54,747 nucleotides of DNA from Candidatus Melainabacteria bacterium RIFCSPLOWO2_02_FULL_35_15 (GTDB lineage: Bacteria; Cyanobacteriota; Vampirovibrionia; 2-02-FULL-35-15), in contig MFRN01000026.1 in the NCBI GenBank assembly GCA_001784585.1, forward strand, positions 1 to 54,747, given 5' to 3'. This document shows positions 26,601-35,292 of this stretch, in pieces (position 1 is the stretch's first letter; each line of letters starts with the position of its first letter). A model generated the notes under the pieces. The model made no database searches and was not told the DNA's origin. It saw nothing but the letters and a program-made list of their open reading frames with translations. Made by a program: the position numbers and the translations under genes.

Positions 26601-28003
26601 ATATCTGTATATTTTATGTAGTCTTCATTGGAATCATGTCCAATAATTTCTATAAGTGAAAATAGCTCATCACTGGTTTCTTGAACTGCTTTTTTTGCAT
26701 TTCTTATCTCTACACTACCAGCTCCACTATCTTCTAAATGTTTTAAGGTTTCCTTAGCTTCATTCCACTTTTTCTCTAAACCTTTACGTACAAACTTTCC
26801 ATAGTTAACATGATTTACCAATACTTCTACAAAGTGTTTATAGCGTTCAGGTTTATCTTTATCACTTAAATCTTCAACTTTAGTTTTTAAATCTCTATAA
26901 TCAACCTTTTCACCGTGATCTATAATTTGTTCTTTAAGTGCAAATATTTTTTTTAGGGACTGTCCGTAAACCTCTCCTGTTTTTCTTTCAGTATTCAGGA
27001 TAAAGTTGTTTAAATTTTTAGGTTCTCCTACAATACATCCATGTTTTCTTACTGCATCTTTAATAAGCCTGTCTAGATTAAAGCGTTTCATTGCATCTAC
27101 AGCTGCTATTGCCTGAGGTGCTATCTTTGTCCAGTTATCTTTTTTTTCTCCATATGCTGTACTTAAGGCTGTCTGGTCAACTTTTCTTGAAATTTCATAT
27201 TGGTCTTCTGGTGAAAAGCCACCAATTTCTACAATTCCATCATAGTGCTCACTCTCTATACGTTTAGTATCCAGACCAAGTCCACATGTAGTAATTTTAA
27301 TTGACCACGGGGTCCTGTTTGTATTCAGGTGGATCCTTGCACCAAGTACATCTGATAATGCTTTTATTGTATGGTTGAGTGCATGGATTTGTTCAAGATG
27401 TTGTGCTATTCGTGTAGAATGCGGTCGTCTAGTTTTGTCTACAATAGTACCATCGACATCAACATAAAACTCAATTTCAGCATCATGCTCAATAGACATT
27501 ATTACTGCTTTTGCAAGATGGTTTACAAAAGCATTGTGATTGTATCGTAGTATTTCCTTCTTACTCAAATCAAGCGGCATTGGCAAGCCTTTGCCTACAT
27601 CACGAGTCAGCCCATCCCAGGGATCTTTACCCTTACCTATATTTTCATAACCAAAATCTACTACTTCCTGTGTTCTGTTAACCACCCACCATGCATTTTC
27701 AAGTATTGCTTTTTTTCTTTCTTCTACATTATTTTCATCTATTGCTGCTACATCTTTTACTGCAGACATTCCATGTATAAATGCAGGATTTTCTTCTTCA
27801 ATATCAAGCAATCTTTTACAAAAACCTTTTGAACTACTTACAGTCCTATTTGGACCACTTCTTTCTGTTACTGGAAATGTGGAAAGTAAGTATCCTTTTT
27901 CTGTAGTTACAGAACCTTTCCTGGGATCAATTATTTTCGGAACATGACCACTGTAAGGATTTTCAAGTCTGAACTTTGGTGTTGATGTAGCTGGTTGAAC
28001 CAA
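23636..28003 (-). CDS. Giant HAD-like/membrane protein of unknown function, 1455 aa
   Basis: The start is TTG at 28003 with a strong AGGAG 8 nt upstream. No membrane segment occurs in the first 1000 residues. HAD phosphatase motifs are split: motif I VDVDGTIVD at about 181-189, a motif II candidate HLNTNRT at about 225-231, and motif IV FTFGDSKSD at about 733-741. About 500 helical, charged residues separate them. Residues 840-1060 look like a soluble mixed domain. Residues about 1075-1420 contain eight or so hydrophobic Gly-rich segments. The C-terminus is hydrophilic. The HAD motifs resemble the trehalose/sucrose-phosphatase class, but the rest is not recognised. No partner gene is obvious. 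Confidence 0.75.
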   Translation of the reverse strand: MVQPATSTPKFRLENPYSGHVPKIIDPRKGSVTTEKGYLLSTFPVTERSGPNRTVSSSKGFCKRLLDIEEENPAFIHGMSAVKDVAAIDENNVEERKKAILENAWWVVNRTQEVVDFGYENIGKGKDPWDGLTRDVGKGLPMPLDLSKKEILRYNHNAFVNHLAKAVIMSIEHDAEIEFYVDVDGTIVDKTRRPHSTRIAQHLEQIHALNHTIKALSDVLGARIHLNTNRTPWSIKITTCGLGLDTKRIESEHYDGIVEIGGFSPEDQYEISRKVDQTALSTAYGEKKDNWTKIAPQAIAAVDAMKRFNLDRLIKDAVRKHGCIVGEPKNLNNFILNTERKTGEVYGQSLKKIFALKEQIIDHGEKVDYRDLKTKVEDLSDKDKPERYKHFVEVLVNHVNYGKFVRKGLEKKWNEAKETLKHLEDSGAGSVEIRNAKKAVQETSDELFSLIEIIGHDSNEDYIKYTDIYGIERECINYFKCLKGNPGLFLEKIKDADDLSACVHIRDSRNIPHPETIDEAIWTLKDIENQEGARSYIRDLNYQIRKNDENMKAFIEKARGVYKNQGAKGFLQWKILKYLEMNYSREEFSNNPIFNCDDEKKLEFSSTFITKLQSETGSMDVYDYVEWLRKEFDKSTGIGKDVIKYIDSTFEDDFLRSLVNEDEKCFYADALFCVNYKLKYNGDEVRVPIFSFEDKRTPLRPWGPGYWELTICLPKSEAIPKPQERIKKKKIIFTFGDSKSDVPAHREALHSVITINNIKIGGGAVQIYHNIGEHDYIKDTINKRTEDVERARKGQYEIFSEDYSEQGIFGLKKLEGGRYQKIIDIDRSSKDKDGYFKVTPLDDKTYSEEEIRREIWLFLQPRTYYFEQPGEQIMSLAYGVGWLTKINPYFDWTEFNQAVALDDKGVTPEQNQLVKHYKVCIEELKRSKYMSDYVSDSSVYFEYFNSQSGEKYYRMEKDRSLATKNGKRFTGDEESLTKRIISNEAKNGIFGILVYKDTFEVFDDPDFLIKKCVTEEPALPPQPAIKGLFERKWLTGLLGFGNTEKGQKNLRSLITKLPNIFSSTLAVCGGLLSIGGLIRLSSKLFDGTQESIYSFGYWMSQTVRAISAGAGALRGVLNVNKYYSITIGELGNIFSALFLPNGPKHIGYAFSNLFLLTGRGIQNAQRQLSSNILTEEEIKADKPVKGILDPRPFQVDVTRFNTEKIMLPISKAVANAGLPQFIGNFVGSLSSSILTTIYMLKQTIMHPKLIFQFKNRVSDKSGNACFTIPSTGHLFSLAGVLGGLGAIGAGLFGRMEKFGEITESGFNNVGKWLMSGATFVQSLPIILNGLEVAANQNGLPQMTRGLGLDGKTIKYNPERAGYGQVFAGSMFALLSWLPLEKDWAASLFDTFALGTYFGFPKMKMSVAEEDKMNSLDLAEQILFENDQFFLKKKNNGKNSHSTATLPFVQVQKDAA

Positions 28004-28214
28004 GTCTTATTCTCCTTTGAATAATCTCGTTTTATATAGAATTCTTAAATAATTATCTGAACCTCAATTTTACAAACTTTATACATTTTAAATACAATGT
28101 GATTTTAGCACCGTAAACAGGGTAAATTTTAAGCTTCTTCATAATGGTTTTATATTTGTAATTCAAGTTAAGGTTAAGGAGGTTAACCTTGTTCAAAATA
28201 CCTGTCAAATCAGT
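28004..28214. other. Intergenic region between OCD-family gene and giant gene
   Basis: The 211 bases between the OCD-family stop (28215) and the giant-gene start (28003) are A+T-rich. On the minus strand they hold AGGAG 8 nt before the TTG. The only structured element is the inverted repeat at 28170-28190. No tRNA or terminator with a T-run is visible. Confidence 0.5.
28170..28190. repeat. Perfect 8-bp inverted repeat with GGAGG loop
   Basis: AAGGTTAA (28170-28177) and TTAACCTT (28183-28190) flank GGAGG, so a plus-strand RNA would show a Shine-Dalgarno sequence in a hairpin loop. Six bases later is a TTG (28189) opening a 64-residue hydrophobic frame antisense to the OCD-family gene. Read from the minus strand it is only a hairpin without a U-tract, 25 nt after the OCD stop. 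Confidence 0.5.
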
Positions 28215-29177
28215 TCAAATTCTCCTTAATTTCTCCAAAAATAACTTGGCAACTAAAATATCAAATAAAGCAATCCCTAAATTAAACACAAGGATTCTTT
28301 TTGGTGTATTTTTTCTTTTATATTTTTCTGCAATAATTTCCCCGATTTCTTTTTTTATCTTTGGAGCGTTTAAAGGAAAATAATGTCTCAATTTATTTTT
28401 TAATTCATACTGTGGAATATCATCTGTATAAACTTCATCTAAACATTTATATAACCTCGGATCAATTCTTGTTCCATAGTCAACTGGCAGTATTAAAACA
28501 TCACCTTTTAAATCTTTGTGAAAAATATATGGTGTGATTCCGGCAGGAAAAGTAGTAGCTGACAAAATTATATCTGAATTCTTTACAACTTCATGAAAAT
28601 CCTTACTCGAATTAAATTTTTCTTTTGGCCATCTTTCCAAAAAATCACTTAAAAAATTATCACCATGATTATAAAGAATAAAGTTTACATCTTTAAAAAT
28701 TGCTTTAAAAGCTAAAACATGAACATAAGCCTGCACCCCTAACCCAAAAATACCCACTGTAATTTTATTTTTTTTAGGAGCTAAATATTTTGCACACACG
28801 GCACTTACAGCAGCTGTTCTAATGGCTGTAATCCAGTTTCCTTTTAAAATTGCAACTGGTATTCCATGCTTAGGTTCATTTAAAATAATTATACTGTTTA
28901 AATAAGGCAGACCAATTTTTAAATTTTTCGCAAATGCACCAATCCATTTAATTCCAAATGTCTCCAGACATCCTTTTTCATTAGAAACAGATACTGACAT
29001 TGAATCTGCAAAGGCACCCGGAGCAGGTAATTTAGGTCCTATTTTAGGAGGTAAGCTAACCAAGCCCAAGCCTTTTTTTCTAAACCCTTCTTCTACAATA
29101 TTAATTACATCTTTTATTTTTAAAACTTTTTTGATTTTTTCATCATCAAGAACTATTTTGATCTTTTGATTTTGCAT
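28215..29177 (-). CDS. Ornithine cyclodeaminase/mu-crystallin family dehydrogenase
   Basis: A cytosolic NAD(P)-dependent enzyme of 320 residues. Visible family features are GIKWIGAF and LPYLNSIIILNEPKHGIPVA, the substrate-side TAIRTAAVSAVCAKYLA, and the Rossmann motif VGIFGLGVQAYVHV. Members include ornithine cyclodeaminase, alanine dehydrogenase and ketimine reductase, and the sequence alone does not decide which. It lies 11 nt downstream of the VCBS-repeat gene on the same strand. It is probably the last gene of the run starting at 31995, which suggests cotranscription rather than shared function. Confidence 0.85.
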   Translation of the reverse strand: MQNQKIKIVLDDEKIKKVLKIKDVINIVEEGFRKKGLGLVSLPPKIGPKLPAPGAFADSMSVSVSNEKGCLETFGIKWIGAFAKNLKIGLPYLNSIIILNEPKHGIPVAILKGNWITAIRTAAVSAVCAKYLAPKKNKITVGIFGLGVQAYVHVLAFKAIFKDVNFILYNHGDNFLSDFLERWPKEKFNSSKDFHEVVKNSDIILSATTFPAGITPYIFHKDLKGDVLILPVDYGTRIDPRLYKCLDEVYTDDIPQYELKNKLRHYFPLNAPKIKKEIGEIIAEKYKRKNTPKRILVFNLGIALFDILVAKLFLEKLRRI

Positions 29178-29188
29178 GTTTATTTCTT

Positions 29189-30169
29189 TTATTCAATTTT
29201 TTGTAATATAGATATTGCCGGTAAGCATCCACCCGGGACATTCCATTTATAAGTAAGGGTTTCCTGCTTTTTAAAATTTAATATGTTCCATTTCTTATCA
29301 TTTGGATCCCAGGTAATTAGCTCTGGAATCCCGTCTCCATCAGTATCTCCGGAAGAAGGTATATCATTAACGCCACCAAACTTTATTTCATTTTGACTTC
29401 CGTCTTTTGCATATTTAAAATACCAGGTTTGATTTGATTTTCTCCAGAGCACAAGGTCACATCTGCCATCTCCGTCATAGTCATTCGGAACTATTGTGTC
29501 CCATTCTTTACCATGCTGTATATGTTCACTTTGATTAAAATCAAAACCAGTGCCAGACTTAACTATATGCCAGAAACCATCATCTGGCCTCCAGGCACCA
29601 AGATCAGTTTTTCCATCTCCATCATAATCTGCAGAGAATGAACTATCCTGATATACTCCGTAAGAAATAAATTTACGCTGTTCGCCAGTATTTTCATCTT
29701 TATATGTTACAAGCCATGCTCCTGCTGATGGTCTCCAGACTGATGCTTCATATTTTGTATCACCATCTATATTTGTAGGAATAGGGAAATCACCTATCGA
29801 ACCTAAAAACTCTTTTTTTTGGTGCCCTGGAGAAGAAGATAAATTTATAATCCATTGACCTGAATCAGGATGAAAAAATGCAAAATCAGTTTTTTTATCT
29901 CCATCATAATCTGCAAAAACAGGCTGATAATTTATTCTAGTATCAAAGAATTTTTTCTCATAGAATTTATTGTCAGATGTAAGCTGAAAGTACAAAGTAT
30001 TTGTCTGTGGGTTCCAGACAGCAAGATCAAAAATTTTATCCCCGTCAAAGTCAGTGCCATAATTTGATAATGAAGAAAATACAATTAATTTATCCTTAGT
30101 TAGATCCGATATAAACAAAGGAACAGAAGTAAAGAGTAAGGTTAATAGTAAAATTACAGGTTTCATCAT
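29189..30169 (-). CDS. Secreted six-repeat VCBS/FG-GAP protein
   Basis: A signal peptide (VILLLTLLFTSVPLF) precedes six repeats of about 45-50 residues. Each has a calcium-loop-like DxDGDxxxD: DFDGDKIFD, DYDGDKKTD, NIDGDTKYE, DYDGDGKTD, DYDGDGRCD and DTDGDGIPE. Each is followed by a Trp-containing strand such as WRPDDGFWHI. The pattern predicts a beta-propeller exposed outside the cell. The start overlaps the stop of the upstream membrane-protein gene (ATGA). The same six-repeat module is fused to the C-terminus of the membrane protein at 32181-35285. Likely roles are glycan or protein binding; no catalytic motif is seen. Confidence 0.85.
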   Translation of the reverse strand: MMKPVILLLTLLFTSVPLFISDLTKDKLIVFSSLSNYGTDFDGDKIFDLAVWNPQTNTLYFQLTSDNKFYEKKFFDTRINYQPVFADYDGDKKTDFAFFHPDSGQWIINLSSSPGHQKKEFLGSIGDFPIPTNIDGDTKYEASVWRPSAGAWLVTYKDENTGEQRKFISYGVYQDSSFSADYDGDGKTDLGAWRPDDGFWHIVKSGTGFDFNQSEHIQHGKEWDTIVPNDYDGDGRCDLVLWRKSNQTWYFKYAKDGSQNEIKFGGVNDIPSSGDTDGDGIPELITWDPNDKKWNILNFKKQETLTYKWNVPGGCLPAISILQKIE

Positions 30170-31995
30170 ACAGTAACACCATTTGTTGTTTTTAGATTTT
30201 CTGTATTTTTCTTTTTTTCAAGTAACTTTACTAACAAATAAATAAAAACAATAAGTGCGCCAAAACTAATATAAGTAGCAGTTTTTCTTATCTGCGTATG
30301 CTCAAACTTTACTTTTACTTCATGCTGTCCGGAAGGAACCTGAAATGATATAGCCCCGATTCTCTGTTCTGTATCAATATTCACTGGCTTTTTATCAATA
30401 TAAACATTCCATCCGGGAAAAGAAAAGGTTCGTAGTCGTATCCTATGATCAACGGGTGAAAAAACTTCAAACATTCTTTCATAAGATTTCCACTCTAAAA
30501 GTTTAAATTCAGTATCCGGGTTAGAAGAAGCAATAGAAGGAGAGAAATCTTGCCCAGGAGCAAAATTTCTCCAGTTTGGATCTCCATTAATGTTTGGTCT
30601 GTATTCATTATTTGACCAGAGAACATTAACTGCTGATTTAAGCAAGCTCTCCTCAGGAACCCATTTCCAATGAAACATGTTTATATAATTAACATAAACC
30701 AACAAAGATAATACAAACACTATTGAAAAAAACACAAATTTATACCCGGAAAAATTAATTTTTTCTTTGATCAATGTTTTTATTAAATCAAATGCAAACA
30801 ACATTACCAATGAACCAAAAACAAGTGAAAAGGTGGTAAATCTCCAGGGAAATTGAATAGTATGGAGGGGTTTAATCATAATCCAGATAAAGAAAGACAC
30901 AGGAGTCATCATTAAAAAAGAAAGGGCAAACATTGTAATTGCTGTGTTTATTCTAAGTGACTCGCTAAAATAAAGTTTTACTTTGTCCATATTTAAAATT
31001 AAGACAAACATACAAATTAAAACAGCTGCTCCAAAGAGAGCATTACTAACTTCATAGTACCTGTGATCAAACATAGCCCAGGCATAACCTTCACTTCTAT
31101 CTCTATCTAAATAGGTGTATAAGAAATTTTTTAAATAGTCCCAAAGAGGTCCTTGTATTATCACTTCATCTGCATGAACAAATTTCTTTTCAAGACTTGC
31201 CGGGATTAAATAAAAACTTGAAAGTGCTGTCCCAAGCCCAAGACTCAAAATAAAGTTTCTTAAAAATTTTCTGGTTTTATAAATAAAAATACTGAAGAAA
31301 AAATATGGAACAGATAAAAGAGTAAAACAAAAGGCTGTAGCAATGTGAGATAAAACAAGACCAGCATAACCAAACGAGGTGATTACAAGTGACTTTAAAT
31401 CAATGTTCTTATTTTTATCAAAAATATCTAATCCATAAAGAGTCAAATATACAAACGCAATGGCCAGTGTACTATTTGGCCAATTTGTATTATAGGTGTA
31501 TATATGAAAAGCTGGTGAAAAAATCACAAAAATCAAAGCTAATGTTGTTGAAACTGCAGAACCATGTCTCCTCAAATATAAATAACCAGTACACGTGGTT
31601 AGAATCATTGGAGCAACATGAATCCATTTTACTGAAAGAATTGCATTCCTAAATAAGAGATCAAAAAATACATAAAGGTAATAAATAAGAGGGGCATAAA
31701 AATTAAATACTGCTAACCCATAACCACTCCCTTGTGCATCAATCCATCTGGGATAATACTGCCCCTGCCAAAAGCATCTTTTAAAATTATATGCACGTTC
31801 CATATGAATATGCCAGTCAGCATGGCTTGGAACGCTTTTTAAAAATAAGATTGGACCTGCTGCAAGGATTAAACATAAAACAATGAATACAAATCTTTCA
31901 GCCCTTGAATGTAAAAAATAATATTCGTTCTGCTTTGGAGCATCTGGATTGCTTTGTATTTGATTTTCTTCTTTTTTTCCCTGAGTAGCTTCCAT
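30166..31995 (-). CDS. Polytopic membrane protein, 6-pyruvoyl-tetrahydropterin-synthase-related (PF10131-like)
   Basis: A 609-residue protein with about 11 membrane helices and a C-terminal extracytoplasmic beta domain plus final helix. Near the N-terminus is HADWHIHMERAYNFKRCFWQ followed by YPRWIDAQGSGYG and FNFYAPLIYYLY. Later comes the family phrase IQFPWRFTTF. I know these features from the misnamed PTPS-related membrane family, which looks like GT-C glycosyltransferases using lipid-linked donors. The first loop Asp/His could bind metal. It heads a minus-strand unit with the VCBS protein and the OCD-family gene, divergent from 32181. Confidence 0.7.
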   Translation of the reverse strand: MEATQGKKEENQIQSNPDAPKQNEYYFLHSRAERFVFIVLCLILAAGPILFLKSVPSHADWHIHMERAYNFKRCFWQGQYYPRWIDAQGSGYGLAVFNFYAPLIYYLYVFFDLLFRNAILSVKWIHVAPMILTTCTGYLYLRRHGSAVSTTLALIFVIFSPAFHIYTYNTNWPNSTLAIAFVYLTLYGLDIFDKNKNIDLKSLVITSFGYAGLVLSHIATAFCFTLLSVPYFFFSIFIYKTRKFLRNFILSLGLGTALSSFYLIPASLEKKFVHADEVIIQGPLWDYLKNFLYTYLDRDRSEGYAWAMFDHRYYEVSNALFGAAVLICMFVLILNMDKVKLYFSESLRINTAITMFALSFLMMTPVSFFIWIMIKPLHTIQFPWRFTTFSLVFGSLVMLFAFDLIKTLIKEKINFSGYKFVFFSIVFVLSLLVYVNYINMFHWKWVPEESLLKSAVNVLWSNNEYRPNINGDPNWRNFAPGQDFSPSIASSNPDTEFKLLEWKSYERMFEVFSPVDHRIRLRTFSFPGWNVYIDKKPVNIDTEQRIGAISFQVPSGQHEVKVKFEHTQIRKTATYISFGALIVFIYLLVKLLEKKKNTENLKTTNGVTV

Positions 31996-32180
31996 TTTCT
32001 ATATTTTTAGTTTTAGTAAATCAAGTTATTGTCCAATCTAAGATACCATTTCTAAGCAAGCTACTTAATATGGTAACGTAACGTAACAAGAAACACTAGA
32101 AAAAATAAACTTTATAGTATTGTAATTATTTGTTTCTAATAATGGTTTCTTGCGTCAAATAGTTAGAAAGAGTTAAAATC
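31996..32180. promoter_or_regulatory. Divergent regulatory region between two glycan-related membrane genes
   Basis: The 185-base gap carries three tandem GTAAC units (32073-32087). It also has an inverted pair, CAAGAAAC (32087-32094) and GTTTCTTG (32145-32152), whose 50-base spacer includes TATAGT at 32113-32118. Both divergent genes encode envelope proteins of related type, so a shared operator is plausible. No factor can be named. Confidence 0.4.
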
Positions 32181-35100
32181 ATGCATTTTTTAATAGCTTT
32201 AATAATTTGGTCTTTTTTGGTGTTAGCATCTGCGTTTGTTGGCCATATAGTTGCAAAGATTTTTAAATCAGACGAAGAAAATTCGTTATTAAAACTTTTA
32301 ATTGAAATAGCTACAGGATTCTCTTTTTTACTAATAATAATTAACTTAATAGGCAGAGTTACAGGAAATCTTTATCTAGCATTACTTATAGCTTTATTAA
32401 TTATAATTTCTACTTGTATCTTAAGACGCATTGAATTAACTGAATTTTTAAAAAGCTTCTTTGAAAAACTAAAAAACTTAGAAAACAAATATTTAATTAT
32501 TTTACTTTTATCAATAAATCTAATCTATGGTTTAACTGCTTTCTCTACTATTAAGATTGATCATTTAGGTTTCGGTGATAAACATATATTTAGCATAAAT
32601 CAGCTTATTGCTGGAACATACCCTCCTAAATATTTTTTCCTTGCCAGCTTAGATCAAAGAAAGAGTTTTGGAGCAGATATATTAGCTGCAACTGTATCAA
32701 AATTATCCGGTATACATCCTGAAATATCGCTTGATTTACTAGCCTTGATTTTTTTAAATTTATGTCTTTTAACATTTTATGCATTAACTAAAAAATACCT
32801 GAATTCAAATCAGATAAATAAATATCTTGTTCCATTTTCAGCATTTTTAGCCTGGGGACCGGTAACTAGCTTATTTAGTAAAACTCCAGGAGAGGTAATC
32901 CCGACAAAATTCTTTGAAAAGATTAACTATTTAACACAAAACAGATTGATTGATAGTGCACACTGGTCAGGAATTGTAATTCATCATTTCTTTGCCCCAG
33001 CTTTAGGAATAGGGATATTTTTCTTTCTTATTGCTCTCTATTTTTTATTTAAATATTTTGACGAGGAAAAAGATTTAAATAGAGCCATTTTTCTGGGAGC
33101 ATTTTTAAGTAGTTTAGTAATCATAGACTTTTCAAAATTTATTGTTTTAACTTTTACACTAATCTTATATTTTCTTTTTTCCTCTAAACTTGATGGGCTT
33201 TTAGTAAAAGGTGATATTTCCTCGCTTAAATTACCTGCCATCTTACTTTTATCACCATTTGTATTTGGATTAATTCATGGGAACTGGATGGTAATAAATA
33301 ATAACTTTGATCCTATCGGTACATTCTATAAATTTGGAACTTCAAATTTAAACAACAATTTATGTCCACTTAAAAGCAATACTCTATTACTTATTATTTA
33401 TGCATTTGGTTTTTATGTTGCATATAAAGCAAATCATAAGTGGATTAAATTTTTAATTCCATATTTCGTTTTCAGTTTAATTTTTCCTTATTTTATAACC
33501 ATCCCAAATGCCGGAATAGGAAAGCTTTTCATGATAAGTAATTTGCTTGGTGCTTTTGCTGTTCCCTGTACTATTGAATTCATACAAAACAAATTTAACT
33601 TTACAAAACAAAATTCAAATGCTTATTATGCTGTAATATTTTTTATTTTATGTTTCAGTACTTTAATGTTCTGGATATTTGGAGATAGAGAGAAACCATT
33701 ATTCAGAATAGAAGCTGATAAAGTAAAATTTTCAGGATTTCAGACTATACCATCTATAGACAATTTAGAAGAAGCACCATTTATAAAAAAATTAAAGTCG
33801 CAGGATCTAAGAAACAAATTAATTATTACTGAACCTGCTTATATTGAAACACTTACTTTTAATACAGGCTTATTTTCACCTGGATTTATAAATTCTGCTG
33901 TTATTAAATCTGAATACCCTATAAGCCAACAAGCTCTAAATTTTAATACAACGCTTCACACTAATAAATATTTTGACCTAGATAGAGATTTTTCTATAAA
34001 AGAAAAGGTAGGTTGGATTTATTTAACTCCTGGGATGTTTAGAACATTAATGTACCCACAAAGCAGAAAAAGATTACTAGAAGCTTACTTAAATAAAGGG
34101 GTAACTTTAATACAAAGCAATAATAAAGAAGATAAAATTTCTGTAAAAGAATTATTTAAAATAGATCCTAAAACTTTACCTACAAAAGACAATAAAATAA
34201 ATAATAAGAAACTGATTAAACTTACAAAAGATCTAAATAAACATCCTAGGTATATCCAAGAAATAATTAGATCTCCATTCTTTGGAATTTATAATGCTAA
34301 ATCAAATGATTTTGATGGAGACAAAATTGCAGATGTTGCCTTTTTTGATGAATTCACCAAGCACTGGCATATAATTTATGGAAAAAATCATGAAGAAGCT
34401 GATATTGATTTAACAAACAGTCTGTTCCCAAACAACAAATCATTTAATTTACTTGTCCCAATACCATCAGATTACGATGGCGATGGAAAGACTGATATTG
34501 CTTTGTTTGAAAAAGGATTTGGGACATATCATATTATTAGATCTTCTGATTCGATATCTGATTCTATGCTTAGTGGTTGCTACAATTATGGTGAATTGCC
34601 AGTACCATCAGATTTAGATGGAGACTCAAAAACTGACGTTGGATGTTTAACTTTATTTACAGGATACTGGGCTGCACTTATATCATCTACCGGATATACA
34701 TTTCAAGGCAAACAAATAGGTGTTTCTCAAACAGATATTCCTACATATGCTGATGTAGACGGTGACAGAAAATCAGATTATGTCGTTTATAAGTCAAACA
34801 AAAATCAATTTAACATTTATTTATCATCAGAAAATTTTAATCAGGTAAAGTTTATCCAGATTCCCATTGGAAACAAAAATTCACGAGTAGTTCTCGATGA
34901 CTACGACGGTGATAAAAAATTTGATTTAGCAACATGGACACCTGACTCGGGAGAATGGGAAATTGCATATGCAAAAGATTTAATCGGAAATAACACTTTA
35001 TATAACACTGGGGTTACACCTCCTGCATTTGTAGGCCATGGTATAGCACAAAATACAAATAATAATGTCCAAGGTTCAGCATTGTGTGCTACACGCAAAT

Positions 35101-35285
35101 TTATATTAGGAAAACCTACAGACATACCAATGCCAGGAGATTACGATGGAGATGGGAAATCTGAAATAGCAGTTTTTCGTGTTAAATCCGGGAAGTTGGA
35201 AATACTTTTCTCTGATGGAAGCAAAAGAATAATTAATCTTTCTAAATATAGGGGCTTAATCCCTGCAAACTTTATTGGAGTTTGA
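32181..35285 (+). CDS. Polytopic membrane protein fused to six VCBS repeats, 1034 aa
   Basis: Residues 1 to about 515 contain roughly 12 membrane helices in a GT-C-like arrangement, with IKIDHLGFGDKH in an early loop. About 515-700 is an extracytoplasmic soluble domain. Six VCBS repeats follow: DFDGDKIAD, DYDGDGKTD, DLDGDSKTD, DVDGDRKSD, DYDGDKKFD and DYDGDGKSE, with the same spacing as the secreted protein at 29189. The product would place a propeller on the outer side of a membrane-embedded, probably glycosyltransferase-like, core. It precedes a GT2 gene by 7 nt. Enzymatic activity is inferred from topology and context only. Confidence 0.7.
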   Translation: MHFLIALIIWSFLVLASAFVGHIVAKIFKSDEENSLLKLLIEIATGFSFLLIIINLIGRVTGNLYLALLIALLIIISTCILRRIELTEFLKSFFEKLKNLENKYLIILLLSINLIYGLTAFSTIKIDHLGFGDKHIFSINQLIAGTYPPKYFFLASLDQRKSFGADILAATVSKLSGIHPEISLDLLALIFLNLCLLTFYALTKKYLNSNQINKYLVPFSAFLAWGPVTSLFSKTPGEVIPTKFFEKINYLTQNRLIDSAHWSGIVIHHFFAPALGIGIFFFLIALYFLFKYFDEEKDLNRAIFLGAFLSSLVIIDFSKFIVLTFTLILYFLFSSKLDGLLVKGDISSLKLPAILLLSPFVFGLIHGNWMVINNNFDPIGTFYKFGTSNLNNNLCPLKSNTLLLIIYAFGFYVAYKANHKWIKFLIPYFVFSLIFPYFITIPNAGIGKLFMISNLLGAFAVPCTIEFIQNKFNFTKQNSNAYYAVIFFILCFSTLMFWIFGDREKPLFRIEADKVKFSGFQTIPSIDNLEEAPFIKKLKSQDLRNKLIITEPAYIETLTFNTGLFSPGFINSAVIKSEYPISQQALNFNTTLHTNKYFDLDRDFSIKEKVGWIYLTPGMFRTLMYPQSRKRLLEAYLNKGVTLIQSNNKEDKISVKELFKIDPKTLPTKDNKINNKKLIKLTKDLNKHPRYIQEIIRSPFFGIYNAKSNDFDGDKIADVAFFDEFTKHWHIIYGKNHEEADIDLTNSLFPNNKSFNLLVPIPSDYDGDGKTDIALFEKGFGTYHIIRSSDSISDSMLSGCYNYGELPVPSDLDGDSKTDVGCLTLFTGYWAALISSTGYTFQGKQIGVSQTDIPTYADVDGDRKSDYVVYKSNKNQFNIYLSSENFNQVKFIQIPIGNKNSRVVLDDYDGDKKFDLATWTPDSGEWEIAYAKDLIGNNTLYNTGVTPPAFVGHGIAQNTNNNVQGSALCATRKFILGKPTDIPMPGDYDGDGKSEIAVFRVKSGKLEILFSDGSKRIINLSKYRGLIPANFIGV

Positions 35286-35292
35286 TTTCTAA

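Noticed and set aside
32073-32087. GTAAC triple repeat as an origin iteron set
   Set aside because: The units are only five bases and three in number, no replication gene is near, and the location between two envelope genes fits regulation better.
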